A stretch of 51,002 nt of DNA. Origin: DRYS01 sp964491605. GTDB lineage: Archaea; Thermoproteota; CALKCG01; B24; DRYS01. A model generated the notes under the pieces. It did no database searches. It was not told the DNA's origin and saw only the letters and a list, made by a program, of their open reading frames with translations. Positions 7,762-16,875 of this stretch are shown here, piece by piece (the first letter of the stretch is position 1; every line of letters begins with the position of its first letter). Position numbers and translations under genes: made by a program. Where the stretch lies: positions 1 to 51,002 of the forward strand of contig CAZBGY010000011.1 in assembly GCA_964491605.1 (NCBI GenBank), written 5' to 3'.

Positions 7762-9408
7762 ATGCAAGTGGAGATAGTCCCCCAACCTAAAACTCTGAAG
7801 TTCACGGGTAGATGGTTTGAATTCGATGGCTTCGATAACCTACCTGAATTCCTGTCTAGAGAGTTTAAGGTACCTAGAGGCAGATGGTTTATAGAAGAAG
7901 TTGAAGGTGAAGGTATAGGTCTAAATGTGGAGAAGAACCGTGTAGAGGTATGGGGTGATAGGAAAGTATACTACGCTACGGTAATACAATTAGCAAGGTT
8001 GAAGCCGGGATACTTACCCGAAGTATCTATAGAGGAGGAGTTCGATTTCAGTTTCAGATGTTTCCATTTAGATATAGCTAGAGGAGGCGTACCTAAGCTT
8101 GAATACTTTGAGAAGCTTCTAAGGCTACTATTCCTATTCAAATATAATTATCTAGCCGTATATGTGGAGGATCTATTCCCATGGAAATCGTATCCGGAGA
8201 TAGGTGTAGATAGAGGTAGACTTACATGCGATGAATGGTCTAGGATTGTATCGTATGGATCGCAATTAGGGATAGATGTCTTCCCCTCGCTAGAGATTCT
8301 AGGGCATATGGAGAATATACTAACGCTACCGGGCTTCAGAAGATTCAGTGAATGGCATAGACCGGAGGAGGGATGCCTAGATATCTCGAACGAAGAAGCT
8401 AGAGTTTTCGCTATGACTTTACTCGAAGATGCATTGGATCAGACTAAATCTAACTATATACATGTAGGCGGTGATGAGACGTGGGCTCTAGGTAGAGGTA
8501 GAAGCCTAGATGCCACCGGGAGGTTTGAAGGCCCGAAGCTATACTTAGAATTCTACAGAGAGGTAGTGGATAGAGTTAGACGTAGGGGGAAGATACCTGT
8601 GCTATGGGGTGATATGATATCTGGTATGTATTTAAGGGAGAGAGAGGCATCTATATGGAGGGAGCTTATGGAATCCGATCTATGGAAATCTGTTATCGTA
8701 GCTAACTGGGATTACCGTTCGGAATCTAAGGAGTATTTTAAACGTAAGATAAGGCTTTTCTCAGAGAGGGGGTTGAAGCAGTTCGTCTGTCCTGGGTTAG
8801 CTAACTGGAATAGGTATTACCCAGATTTCGATATAGCTCTAACCAATCTTAGGAACTTCCTCGATGCGGCGAGAGAAGAGGGTGTAGATGGATTCATGAT
8901 AACGGCGTGGGGTGATGACGGAGAGGAATGCTTATTCTCGTTCATAGAACCCCTCATACTAGCAGCTATAGAGTATGGTGAAGGTGAAGGTAGATGGGAG
9001 GATAAATGGTCCGCCTTAATGGGCGAGCATAGGAGTATAGTCGATGTTAGGAGATCCCTAGGTAAGATGGAGGTAGCTGAATACCTGAAACCTACTTTAT
9101 TCCAGCCTAGATCTAAGCTTAAGGGTAAGGAGAACGTATACGAATATTGGAGATCTACCTTTAAGACTATATCGGGTCTTAGCCTGCCTAGAGATCTAGA
9201 CTTCTTAAGGAGATGTATCGAAGTAGGTTTGAAGAAGATCGATGGATACGATTCTATCTCAGATTATATCAGTCTATCTAGTATCTATGCAGATCTATGG
9301 CTTGAGGAAAGGAAGCCTAACGGGTTAGAGAGGATCCTCGGTAGGTTTTGGTCTGTAGCTTCTCATCGCGATCTAGAGCTACGCTTACATAGGGGGGTCG
9401 AAGATTGA
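7762..9408 (+). CDS. glycoside hydrolase family 20 beta-N-acetylhexosaminidase-like enzyme
   Basis: A 548-residue protein from the ATG at 7762. It begins with a GH20b-like non-catalytic domain (EIVPQPKTLKF), then the GH20 barrel starting at FRCFHLDIARGG. The catalytic Asp-Glu pair is D238-E239 in YIHVGGDETWALG; the preceding Asp helps the substrate acetamido group attack and the Glu is the acid/base. GH20 enzymes remove terminal GlcNAc or GalNAc. No signal peptide is visible, so it should act on imported oligosaccharides or on the cell's own glycans. Its TGA overlaps the ATG of the nucleotidyltransferase-cupin gene (TGATG at 9406-9410), implying translational coupling. Confidence 0.9.
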   Translation: MQVEIVPQPKTLKFTGRWFEFDGFDNLPEFLSREFKVPRGRWFIEEVEGEGIGLNVEKNRVEVWGDRKVYYATVIQLARLKPGYLPEVSIEEEFDFSFRCFHLDIARGGVPKLEYFEKLLRLLFLFKYNYLAVYVEDLFPWKSYPEIGVDRGRLTCDEWSRIVSYGSQLGIDVFPSLEILGHMENILTLPGFRRFSEWHRPEEGCLDISNEEARVFAMTLLEDALDQTKSNYIHVGGDETWALGRGRSLDATGRFEGPKLYLEFYREVVDRVRRRGKIPVLWGDMISGMYLREREASIWRELMESDLWKSVIVANWDYRSESKEYFKRKIRLFSERGLKQFVCPGLANWNRYYPDFDIALTNLRNFLDAAREEGVDGFMITAWGDDGEECLFSFIEPLILAAIEYGEGEGRWEDKWSALMGEHRSIVDVRRSLGKMEVAEYLKPTLFQPRSKLKGKENVYEYWRSTFKTISGLSLPRDLDFLRRCIEVGLKKIDGYDSISDYISLSSIYADLWLEERKPNGLERILGRFWSVASHRDLELRLHRGVED

Positions 9409-10433
9409 TGCATCCTACTCCTCGAGAAACGATAGGGATGATACTATGCGGGGGTCTGGGGAGAAGGCTTAGACCGCTAACAGACTCCACCCCTAAACCG
9501 TTGATAGAGATAAAGAATGGATACACCATACTCGATAAACAGATACTAGATATGAAGTATGCTGGTATAAATCGTGTTATACTCTTAGTGGGGTATCTCC
9601 ATGAGAAGATAGAGGATAGATACGGCGATAGATGGAACGATGTACGTATAGAATACTCCGTAGAGGAGGATCCTATAGGTACATGGGGTGCTGTAGCTAC
9701 CGCTCTAGAGAGGTTTAAACCTAGATGCAATATACTCGTATCAAACGGGGATATAGTAACCGATCTGAATATGAGGAAGATGATCTCCTCATCCGCTAGA
9801 TATCCTACTATGATGTTCATAGTTACTATGAGGAGTCCATACGGTATAGTGGAGCTTAGCGGGGATAAAATCATAGGATTCGTAGAGAAGCCTCAGCTAC
9901 CATACTATATAAACGGTGGCTTCTACATCGTGAACGAGGGCTTCGATCTATTAGGGTTTATCGGTAAACCTAAGGCTCCATCGGATCTTGAAAGAGATGT
10001 ATTCCCGAAGCTAGCTAGATCAGGTTTACTAGGATACTATATGGAGCCATACGATACATTTTGGAAGTCTATAGATACGATTAAAGATCTGGAAGAGGTC
10101 CGTAAGGAATTTGCATACAGGGAGGATAAACCATGGGGCTACGAGAAGCTTATCGAATCGAATCCATCATATATTTATAAAAAGATACTGGTTAAAGAGG
10201 GGTATAGGATACCATTACATAGACATCCAGCCGATGAAACGATCTATGTGGTTTTCGGTAAGGTTAAGGTAGATGTCGATGGTAGGGAGATCCAGATCGA
10301 TCAAGGTGAAAAGTATACAGTTAAAGCCGATGCTGAGCATACGGTGCTAGCTATCGAAACAGCGATGATAGATTCCATATTATCACCGAACGTCGATGAA
10401 ATCGAATGGCTCGACGACCGGTGGATAATATAG
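9408..10433 (+). CDS. sugar-phosphate nucleotidyltransferase fused to a cupin domain
   Basis: A 341-residue two-domain protein. Residues about 9-230 are a nucleotidyltransferase with the nucleotide-binding signature GGLGRRLRPLTDSTPKPL (15-32) and NGD at the active site. Residues about 240-341 form a small cupin with metal-type ligands H271, H273 and E277 (IPLHRHPADETIYVV) and H311. The layout recalls type II mannose-6-phosphate isomerase/GDP-mannose pyrophosphorylase, but it is shorter and the product is not proven. The ATG at 9408 overlaps the GH20 stop, so it is probably co-translated with the hexosaminidase; a TTG directly before it is less likely. Together with DegT it points to making or recycling an activated (amino) sugar. 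Confidence 0.87.
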   Translation: MHPTPRETIGMILCGGLGRRLRPLTDSTPKPLIEIKNGYTILDKQILDMKYAGINRVILLVGYLHEKIEDRYGDRWNDVRIEYSVEEDPIGTWGAVATALERFKPRCNILVSNGDIVTDLNMRKMISSSARYPTMMFIVTMRSPYGIVELSGDKIIGFVEKPQLPYYINGGFYIVNEGFDLLGFIGKPKAPSDLERDVFPKLARSGLLGYYMEPYDTFWKSIDTIKDLEEVRKEFAYREDKPWGYEKLIESNPSYIYKKILVKEGYRIPLHRHPADETIYVVFGKVKVDVDGREIQIDQGEKYTVKADAEHTVLAIETAMIDSILSPNVDEIEWLDDRWII

Positions 10434-10490
10434 GGGTAAGCATTTATTTAGGTATCCATTACATGATCATATCGTGGTGAACTAAGCTTC

Positions 10491-11036
10491 ATGTCTATAG
10501 ATGTATTTCAAGCTATAACCGGTAGACGTAGCGTTAGAACGTTCAAATCAGACCCTATTCCAGAGGACGTTATTAACCGACTATTAGAGGCAGCTCAATG
10601 GGCCCCCTCAGCCGGTAATATGCAGGCTAGAGATTTCATCGTAGTTAAGGATAGCGATGTGAAGCTTCGATTAGCCGAAGCCTCCTGGGGTCAATATTTC
10701 ATAGCGGAAGCGCCAGTAGTCATAATCGTATGCGCAAACCTTGAAAGATCTGCTCAAAGGTACGGTGAGAGGGGTAAGAGTCTATACGCTATACTGGATG
10801 CAGCAGCTGCTGTAGAGAATCTGCTGTTAGCCGCATACGCTTTAGGTTTAGGTACATGCTGGATAGGAGCTTTCGATGATGATAGGGTTAAACGTACGCT
10901 CTCGGTACCGGATCATGTTAAACCTATAGCGATAATACCGGTAGGATATCCTAGGAGACAGCCTAAACCGACACCTAGGATACCTATAGATCGTATAACC
11001 TATAGAGATAGGTATGGAAACCCATACTTCCGCTAG
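10491..11036 (+). CDS. nitroreductase family FMN oxidoreductase
   Basis: A 181-residue protein of the usual nitroreductase length. It begins with FQAITGRRSVRTFKSDPIPE and carries the FMN-contact segment AAQWAPSAGNMQ and the later GLGTCWIGAFDD. The family uses FMN and NAD(P)H to reduce nitro groups, quinones or flavins; the substrate here is unknown. A TATA-like CATTTATTTAGG lies near 10440, so it is probably transcribed apart from the fusion gene 57 nt upstream. A paralog of almost the same length is at 13802-14320. Confidence 0.9.
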   Translation: MSIDVFQAITGRRSVRTFKSDPIPEDVINRLLEAAQWAPSAGNMQARDFIVVKDSDVKLRLAEASWGQYFIAEAPVVIIVCANLERSAQRYGERGKSLYAILDAAAAVENLLLAAYALGLGTCWIGAFDDDRVKRTLSVPDHVKPIAIIPVGYPRRQPKPTPRIPIDRITYRDRYGNPYFR

Positions 11037-11094
11037 ATCCTAAAACTTATCTTGGTGTTTACGTATCCCATACCTCCTGAGGTAGATATACCCA

Positions 11095-12861
11095 TTGAGA
11101 TTCAGTCTACTTCAGAGTCGTTTAGGATATAAGCTCTCTGGTAAACTAGCTAGATACGTTGATGAGAAGGAATCCCTAGAACTAGCTATATTTTCATCTA
11201 TACTCGGAGCAGGTATAGGCTTAGCTATATCAGCATTCATTCTGATATTCCATATCATATCTAGTACTTCTAGGCTTCTGATGCAATGGCTTCCAGTATA
11301 TGTACTACTACCCGTTATAGGTATCCCTACGGCATACGCTATAGTCCATAGTTTTTCGAAGGATAAAAGAACCGGTTGTGGTACCCATAAAGTTCTGGAA
11401 GCCTACCATATTAAATCCGGCTTCATAAGTATTAGGGATATAGTATCTAAGAGTATGGCTTCATCCGTAACCATAGGTTTGGGTGGGAGTGCGGGTTTAG
11501 AAGGTCCAAGCCTACTCTTAGGTGGAGGTTTAGCTTCATGGGTAGCGGATAAGCTGGGTATGAAGCCGTACATTATACGTAGATTGATGCTTGCAGGTAG
11601 TGCAGCGGGTTTAAGTGCTGTATTTAAAGCCCCGCTTACGGCTATACTTTTCGCTTTAGAGATACCCTATAAACGCGATATAGAGAAGGATCTCTTTATA
11701 CCAGCTCTCTGCTCATCTATACCGGCGTACATGGTAGCATCTTCGATCCTAGGATGGGAGTCTATAATAGAATTCAAGCAGCAGGTGGTATATCCTATAA
11801 CGCCATGGTCTCTAGCGATACCTCTGGTGGAAGGTTTAGCTTCAGGATTGATAGCTGTGGTATTTATAGAGATATTCATACGTATAGGATCTATCGCTAA
11901 GAGGATTTCGAAGAATCGGAAGGGTATTGTTCTACCCTTACTAGGCGGGGCTATACTATCGATTATATGGCTTGTAACACCTGAAGCTATGGGTATTGGA
12001 TACGATATCGTAAGTAGAGCTTTATCTGGAGCGTTCACATCGATCCCGTATGCTTCTCTCATCATACTAGCTAAGATTATAGCTACATCCATAACTTTAA
12101 ACTTCGGTGGAAGCGGAGGGCTCTTCATACCATCGATAGTCGTAGGCGCGCTCCTTGGTAATGTGCTATATCTAGTGATCCCTAGAGGCTTATGCGACTC
12201 CTATCTCCTATCCGTATCGGGTATGGCTGCTCTTATGGCTGCATCGAATAAAACTCTACTAGCTAGTGTAGCGTTCGTAGCTGAGACATGCGGTCCGCAA
12301 TCGATTATACCTGCTACCATATCGGCTTCGATAAGTTACATGGTATCCGGTATGAAATCTTTATACGGAGATATTCAGCCGCCTAGGAAGATGGCTGAGG
12401 AGGAGAAAGCTTTAGAAGAGTTATACCATATAGTAGCTGAGAATACGTCTGCTAGATTATTCGACGTTAAAGTCGAAGAGGTTATGACGAAGAACCCGAT
12501 ATACCTGACGGAGGATATTACAGTCGAGGAAGCTTTAAGGTTTACTAAAAACTTCAACTTTAGAGTATACCCGGTGGTTGATAGGGGGTCTAGACTGATA
12601 GGCTACGTAAGGATCGAAGATTTGATATCGATATCCGAGTATAAGCGAGAATTGGATCTATCCAGCGTGAGCTTAAGGGTTCCCACGATAGCTACCCCAG
12701 ATGAAAGGTTTCTAGACGTCGTTAAAAGGATGTGCGAGAAGGATATCGATCACGTATATGTAGTTTCGAGTTTAGATAATGCGAAACTTATAGGGGTTAT
12801 ATCTGGTATAGACGCTATTAGAACAATCCTATCCCTGATGGAATATAGATCAGATAGCTAA
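11095..12861 (+). CDS. ClC-family chloride channel/transporter with two C-terminal CBS domains
   Basis: A 588-residue membrane protein from a TTG at 11095, with GAGGT 11 nt upstream. Residues about 30-420 are the ClC membrane domain; the filter motif is GGSAGLEGP (130-138), where Glu136 corresponds to the gating/proton glutamate, and GGSGGLFIPS is the second conserved anion-pathway segment. A Glu at the gate is compatible with a chloride/proton exchanger as well as a channel. Residues about 455-585 are two CBS domains (starting VEEVMTKNPIYLTED and LRVPTIATPDERF), which usually bind adenine nucleotides and regulate transport. Its TAA overlaps the stop of the opposite SPL-like gene by 4 nt. Confidence 0.93.
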   Translation: MRFSLLQSRLGYKLSGKLARYVDEKESLELAIFSSILGAGIGLAISAFILIFHIISSTSRLLMQWLPVYVLLPVIGIPTAYAIVHSFSKDKRTGCGTHKVLEAYHIKSGFISIRDIVSKSMASSVTIGLGGSAGLEGPSLLLGGGLASWVADKLGMKPYIIRRLMLAGSAAGLSAVFKAPLTAILFALEIPYKRDIEKDLFIPALCSSIPAYMVASSILGWESIIEFKQQVVYPITPWSLAIPLVEGLASGLIAVVFIEIFIRIGSIAKRISKNRKGIVLPLLGGAILSIIWLVTPEAMGIGYDIVSRALSGAFTSIPYASLIILAKIIATSITLNFGGSGGLFIPSIVVGALLGNVLYLVIPRGLCDSYLLSVSGMAALMAASNKTLLASVAFVAETCGPQSIIPATISASISYMVSGMKSLYGDIQPPRKMAEEEKALEELYHIVAENTSARLFDVKVEEVMTKNPIYLTEDITVEEALRFTKNFNFRVYPVVDRGSRLIGYVRIEDLISISEYKRELDLSSVSLRVPTIATPDERFLDVVKRMCEKDIDHVYVVSSLDNAKLIGVISGIDAIRTILSLMEYRSDS

Positions 12862-13688
12862 GGATATGCAGAGCTACATCTAACACCCTTCTCACGGCAT
12901 ATCCCCTCTATACGTCTCCTCACCTCTATCCACCACTCGCTATCCCTCTTAGTTAACGAGATAAGCTTATCAACCGGGTAATCCCCATAGCCCTCCAGCC
13001 TACTCCTCACAGAGTCTAAAACCCATCTCCTCAAGTTGAGTTTATCGTATACGATCTCGCATCCTATACGTCTAGCATTATCTACCACTAATTCGATGCT
13101 ATCGTAGCTATCATTCACATAGGGTATTATAGGTCCTAAGAATATCCATGTCTCCACACCTAGGTTGGAAACCTCCTCCAAAGCGTAAACTCTTCTAGAA
13201 GGTGGTGGAGCTTTAGGCTCTATCAGTTTAGCGATATCTTCATCCATAGTAGTTACGGTTACCCCTACATCGAACATACCAGGCTTTAATAAATCTAGAT
13301 CCCTAATTATAAGATCGGATTTCGTCTGTATCGATATGTGAAGCTTACCCGCTTCAGATAGAATCTCTAGACACCGCCTAGTTAGCATATACCTAGCCTC
13401 CAACGGCTGGTATGGATCCGTAACCGTGCTAACCCCGACAACTCCACTGAATTTACTAGATCCGATCTCCTTAGCTAAAACCCTATGGATGTTACGCTTA
13501 ACTTTAACAAACCTACCCCACGATAAAGCTTCAACTCTACTCTTAAGCATAGATCTACCGTAACAATATACGCATCCATGCTCGCATCCTACATAAGGGT
13601 TTAAAGCATAATCCAGATCTGGAAGCTTACTACTAACAAGCGCATACCTACATTCTATCATCGATACCCTCAGATGGCTAGCTTCCAA
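12858..13688 (-). CDS. SPL-like radical SAM protein (COG1533 type)
   Basis: A 276-residue radical SAM protein with C35-x3-C39-x2-C42 in YVGCEHGCVYCYGRS, followed by the KLHISIQTKSDLI and DVGVTVTTMDED strands of the barrel. The family is related to spore photoproduct lyase but archaeal members lack a demonstrated substrate. The start given is TTG 13688; an ATG at 13661 (residue 10) is an alternative that keeps the whole conserved part. It converges on the ClC gene, and the two stop codons share four bases. Confidence 0.88.
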   Translation of the reverse strand: MEASHLRVSMIECRYALVSSKLPDLDYALNPYVGCEHGCVYCYGRSMLKSRVEALSWGRFVKVKRNIHRVLAKEIGSSKFSGVVGVSTVTDPYQPLEARYMLTRRCLEILSEAGKLHISIQTKSDLIIRDLDLLKPGMFDVGVTVTTMDEDIAKLIEPKAPPPSRRVYALEEVSNLGVETWIFLGPIIPYVNDSYDSIELVVDNARRIGCEIVYDKLNLRRWVLDSVRSRLEGYGDYPVDKLISLTKRDSEWWIEVRRRIEGICREKGVRCSSAYP

Positions 13689-13801
13689 CCTGACATATTA
13701 CCTAGAAATGTATTCTGACTCTTAAGGATTAAAGTTAAACATCGTATGAGGAAAAATAGGGAGGGGAAACTATCTACATCCGATTTAAAAGGGTAGGCTA
13801 A

Positions 13802-14320
13802 TCACTGTTTAGGTATATATCTAACCCCGTACTTATCCATATAGAATAACTCTTCTAAAGGTTTTCTAGGCCTCTGCGGTGGGCTTTCATCCGGTACCCC
13901 TACGGTTAGTAATATGACAACGGATAGCTCCTTAGGTATACCGAGTATCTCCTTAACTTTATCTTCATCGAAAGCCCCTACCCAACATACACCCAGTCCT
14001 TCCTCATAAGCTTCGAGAGTCATGAAGCTAGCGGCTATGAAGGGATCCTGCTTATACCATCTAGAAGCATTTGGATCGCCGAGTACCACCACTATGAACG
14101 AAGCGTCAGCGACAAAGCTCTGACCTCTGCACGCATCTACAAGTTTCCTCTTTACATCCTTATCCTTGACTATTATGAAGCTCCAAGGCTGCCTATTACC
14201 GGCTGAAGGTGCAAGCCTACCAGCTTCCATCATCCTTAAAATCTTATCCTCCTCAACCTCAACACCTACCTTATACCTCCTTATAGTCCTACGATTCTTA
14301 ATCACGTTGAAAACCTCCAA
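13802..14320 (-). CDS. nitroreductase family FMN oxidoreductase (second copy)
   Basis: A 172-residue protein from a TTG at 14320, chosen because GGGGGTG at 14329-14335 is a good ribosome-binding site for it; an upstream TTG at 14341 would lie before that site. It has the family start VFNVIKNRRTIRRYK, FMN segment AGRLAPSAGNRQPWSF and GLGVCWVGAFDEDK. FMN-dependent reduction with NAD(P)H is the family role; the substrate is unknown. It resembles the nitroreductase at 10491 along its whole length, but the two differ at many positions, so the duplication is not recent. Confidence 0.9.
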   Translation of the reverse strand: MEVFNVIKNRRTIRRYKVGVEVEEDKILRMMEAGRLAPSAGNRQPWSFIIVKDKDVKRKLVDACRGQSFVADASFIVVVLGDPNASRWYKQDPFIAASFMTLEAYEEGLGVCWVGAFDEDKVKEILGIPKELSVVILLTVGVPDESPPQRPRKPLEELFYMDKYGVRYIPKQ

Positions 14321-14356
14321 GCCGTAACACCCCCAAATCAAGCCTAGTCAACCCCA

Positions 14357-14368
14357 GATATATTAATA
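14357..14368 (+). promoter_or_regulatory. TATA box before the zinc alcohol dehydrogenase
   Basis: GATATATTAATA predicts transcription from about 14390. GGTGG at 14396-14400 then lies seven nt before the ATG at 14408, which supports that start over the TTG at 14369. Confidence 0.55.
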
Positions 14369-14407
14369 TTGCTGCAGGTTATCGAAAGATATGCTCGGTG
14401 GCTTACG

Positions 14408-15508
14408 ATGCCCAAATACACGATTCCAGATTATATGAAAGCTGCAATCCTCGAAGCTCCGTTCACGATGAAACTGAAAGTTATACCTACGCCTAAACCT
14501 AGGATCGATGAAATCTTATTGAAGGTAGTTGCGTGCGGTATATGCGGTAGCGATGTGAGATACTTTATGGGCGAGAATCCATGGTCGCTACACACTCTAG
14601 GCGTAGAAGAGCCTGTACCCCCGAATACTATACTAGGGCATGAGGTTTCAGGTCTTGTAGTGGATGGAGGTTCATCGGAATTCGAGGATATGATCGGATC
14701 TAGGGTTGGAGTTATAGCCTTTAAATCCTGCGGTAAATGTTACTACTGCTTAAAAGGTCTCCATAACCTTTGCAGTGATATGCTCCACATAGGTCATGAT
14801 GGACGGTGGAAAAATGTAGAATATACACCTGGAGGATACGCCGAGTATATGGCTTTATGGTATGATAAAGCTCATCCTATACCGGATAACGTAAGCTTTG
14901 AAGAAGCCACTCAGCTGGATGGCCTAGCCGTAGCGGTGCATGCAGTCTATAGAGCTAGGATCAATCCTGGTGATACCGTCGCGGTTCTAGGGGTTGGACC
15001 TATAGGGCTTATGATCCTACAAGTAGCTAGGGTTATGGGGGCATCTAAGATTATAGCTTTAGATGTTAGAAGTAAACCTTTAGAGATAGCTGAAAATTTA
15101 GGCGCCGACTCTGTTATAGACGTCTCTAGGGTGGATATCGACGATAATCTTCTAAAGGAGACTAATGGTATAGGGGTGGATGCTATCTTTGATACTGTAT
15201 GCTCAGAATCTACGGTTACTCGCTGTTTAAGATCTCTCGCTAGAGGAGGTAGATTGATTCTCGTAGCGTTAAATCGTATAGATCTTAAGCTGAATCTTCT
15301 AGATCTAAGCGGTGAGAGGATCGTAACGTCTTCATCCAATAATCTATATCATGAATACACTACAGCGGTTAACTTGCTCTCCTCAGGTAGAATACAGGTT
15401 AAACCGTTCATAACTCATATATTCAAGCTGGATGAGGTCGAAGAAGCATTCCATGTAGCTCTTCATAAAGATGAGTATGACGCTATAAAGATCATACTGA
15501 AACCGTAG
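14408..15508 (+). CDS. zinc-dependent medium-chain alcohol dehydrogenase
   Basis: A 366-residue MDR-superfamily enzyme from the ATG at 14408. Catalytic zinc ligands are C43 (CGICGSD) and H78-E79 (GHE). The structural zinc lobe has C108, C111, C114 and C122 (CGKCYYCLKGLHNLC). The NAD(P)-binding Rossmann motif is LGVGPIGLM. The protein oxidises alcohols or polyols, but the substrate cannot be read from sequence. It is transcribed divergently from the second nitroreductase. A second enzyme of the same family is at 28238, with different loops. Confidence 0.9.
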   Translation: MPKYTIPDYMKAAILEAPFTMKLKVIPTPKPRIDEILLKVVACGICGSDVRYFMGENPWSLHTLGVEEPVPPNTILGHEVSGLVVDGGSSEFEDMIGSRVGVIAFKSCGKCYYCLKGLHNLCSDMLHIGHDGRWKNVEYTPGGYAEYMALWYDKAHPIPDNVSFEEATQLDGLAVAVHAVYRARINPGDTVAVLGVGPIGLMILQVARVMGASKIIALDVRSKPLEIAENLGADSVIDVSRVDIDDNLLKETNGIGVDAIFDTVCSESTVTRCLRSLARGGRLILVALNRIDLKLNLLDLSGERIVTSSSNNLYHEYTTAVNLLSSGRIQVKPFITHIFKLDEVEEAFHVALHKDEYDAIKIILKP

Positions 15509-15610
15509 ATAGACGCGATCCATTTAAAAGCTTAACTAAACTTCCGATCGTAAGATTATCTACCGTTAAAATCTGTTTGCATAAGTTTAGCTAGGGGTAT
15601 CTACCCCATT

Positions 15611-15672
15611 CACACCTTAAGGTTCATATAACCTTTATCCTATCGATAATTCTATAAGCTATTTAAGGTGTG
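15611..15672. repeat. perfect 10-bp inverted repeat before the antiporter gene
   Basis: CACACCTTAA (15611-15620) and TTAAGGTGTG (15663-15672) are exact reverse complements separated by 42 nt. The right arm ends 10 nt before the TTG start and contains AAGGTG, a plausible ribosome-binding site. It may be an operator or an RNA hairpin that hides the ribosome site. Confidence 0.55.
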
Positions 15673-15681
15673 CTATAAGAT

Positions 15682-16875
15682 TTGACAGCTACGGATATAC
15701 CCACCCTATTTTCGCTTCTAGGATTATTCCTCATAATGGGGTTTATAGCAGATCTAGCGTTCAAGAAGATCGGTATACCCGATCTACTAATATTGATAGG
15801 CTTAGGCATATTGACTGGTCCGATGCTAAGGCTGATAGACCCAGAATATATTCGAGGGTTTATGCGGTTCCTATCAACCTTAGCTATCGCTGCAATACTC
15901 TTCGACGGAGGATTGAGCTTCGATCTAAAATCCATAATTTCAGGTGCATCAAGAGCTGTTGTCCTAGCTCTATCCGGCTTCGCATTATCTATAATCTCGG
16001 TAGCCGGGTTCTCTACCTTAATCCTAGGTTGGAATATCCATAGCGGAGTACTACTCGGAGTAATAGTCGGCGGTACAAGTTCAGCCGTAACGATTCCGAT
16101 GGTGACTAGGCTATCTACCCTAGATAGCAGAGTAACCTCCATCTTAACCCTTGAATCCATACTGACAGATGTATTCGTCGTAGTCGTAGGCTTAACCCTT
16201 ATGAAGATGCCTCTAAGCTTCGTTGATGGATCGATTGTATGGGCTTTAGCTAGGGAGACTTTATCATACTTCTCCATCGGCTGTCTTTTAGGTATTACCG
16301 CAGGCTTGATATGGTCTAAGATACTAGAAGTGATATATAGAGAGGTGTATAGAGATATTCTAACGTTATCGGTAGCCTTACTGCTATACGGGCTATCTGA
16401 GATTCTGGGTGGAAGCGGCCCGATAGCTTCGCTCTCCTTCGGTTTAGCTCTAAGAAATATAGGTTCGTTACGGCCTCGCCCTGAACATAATGCTATTAGC
16501 ATGGATATCAAAACGTTTCAATCTCAGATATCATTTCTTATGAGGACATTTCTATTCGTCTCTATAGGCGTAATTTCCGTATTCGATGATATAGGCGTTA
16601 TAATAACAGGGTTAGCTATATCCATGATCCTTGTAGTTGCAAGATATCTTGCGGTTAAGATATCGTTACTGAAAGCACCGTTGATCATTAAGCTTAAAAC
16701 ATGGACATTAACGATCATGATGGGTAGAGGATTAGCCGCAGCATCTATGGCAAGCTTAGCATTCCACTACAATGTACTTAATAGCAGTGAGATATATGGC
16801 CTAGCAATATCGGTCATACTATTTACAGTAATATTCTCATCTATAGGTGCCGTATTCGAGAAGCTTTCATCGTAG
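15682..16875 (+). CDS. cation:proton antiporter (CPA family, Na+/H+ exchanger domain)
   Basis: A 397-residue protein from a TTG at 15682. It consists almost wholly of membrane helices, about a dozen, in the order typical of monovalent cation/proton antiporters. Family-like segments are KIGIPDLLILIGLGILTGP near the start, ILFDGGLSFDL with the conserved acidic residue, and GGTSSAVTIPMV. It lacks a long soluble C-terminal TrkA-N domain, so it is the short form. It should export Na+ or K+ in exchange for protons. The upstream inverted repeat suggests control at transcription start or translation. Confidence 0.88.
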   Translation: MTATDIPTLFSLLGLFLIMGFIADLAFKKIGIPDLLILIGLGILTGPMLRLIDPEYIRGFMRFLSTLAIAAILFDGGLSFDLKSIISGASRAVVLALSGFALSIISVAGFSTLILGWNIHSGVLLGVIVGGTSSAVTIPMVTRLSTLDSRVTSILTLESILTDVFVVVVGLTLMKMPLSFVDGSIVWALARETLSYFSIGCLLGITAGLIWSKILEVIYREVYRDILTLSVALLLYGLSEILGGSGPIASLSFGLALRNIGSLRPRPEHNAISMDIKTFQSQISFLMRTFLFVSIGVISVFDDIGVIITGLAISMILVVARYLAVKISLLKAPLIIKLKTWTLTIMMGRGLAAASMASLAFHYNVLNSSEIYGLAISVILFTVIFSSIGAVFEKLSS

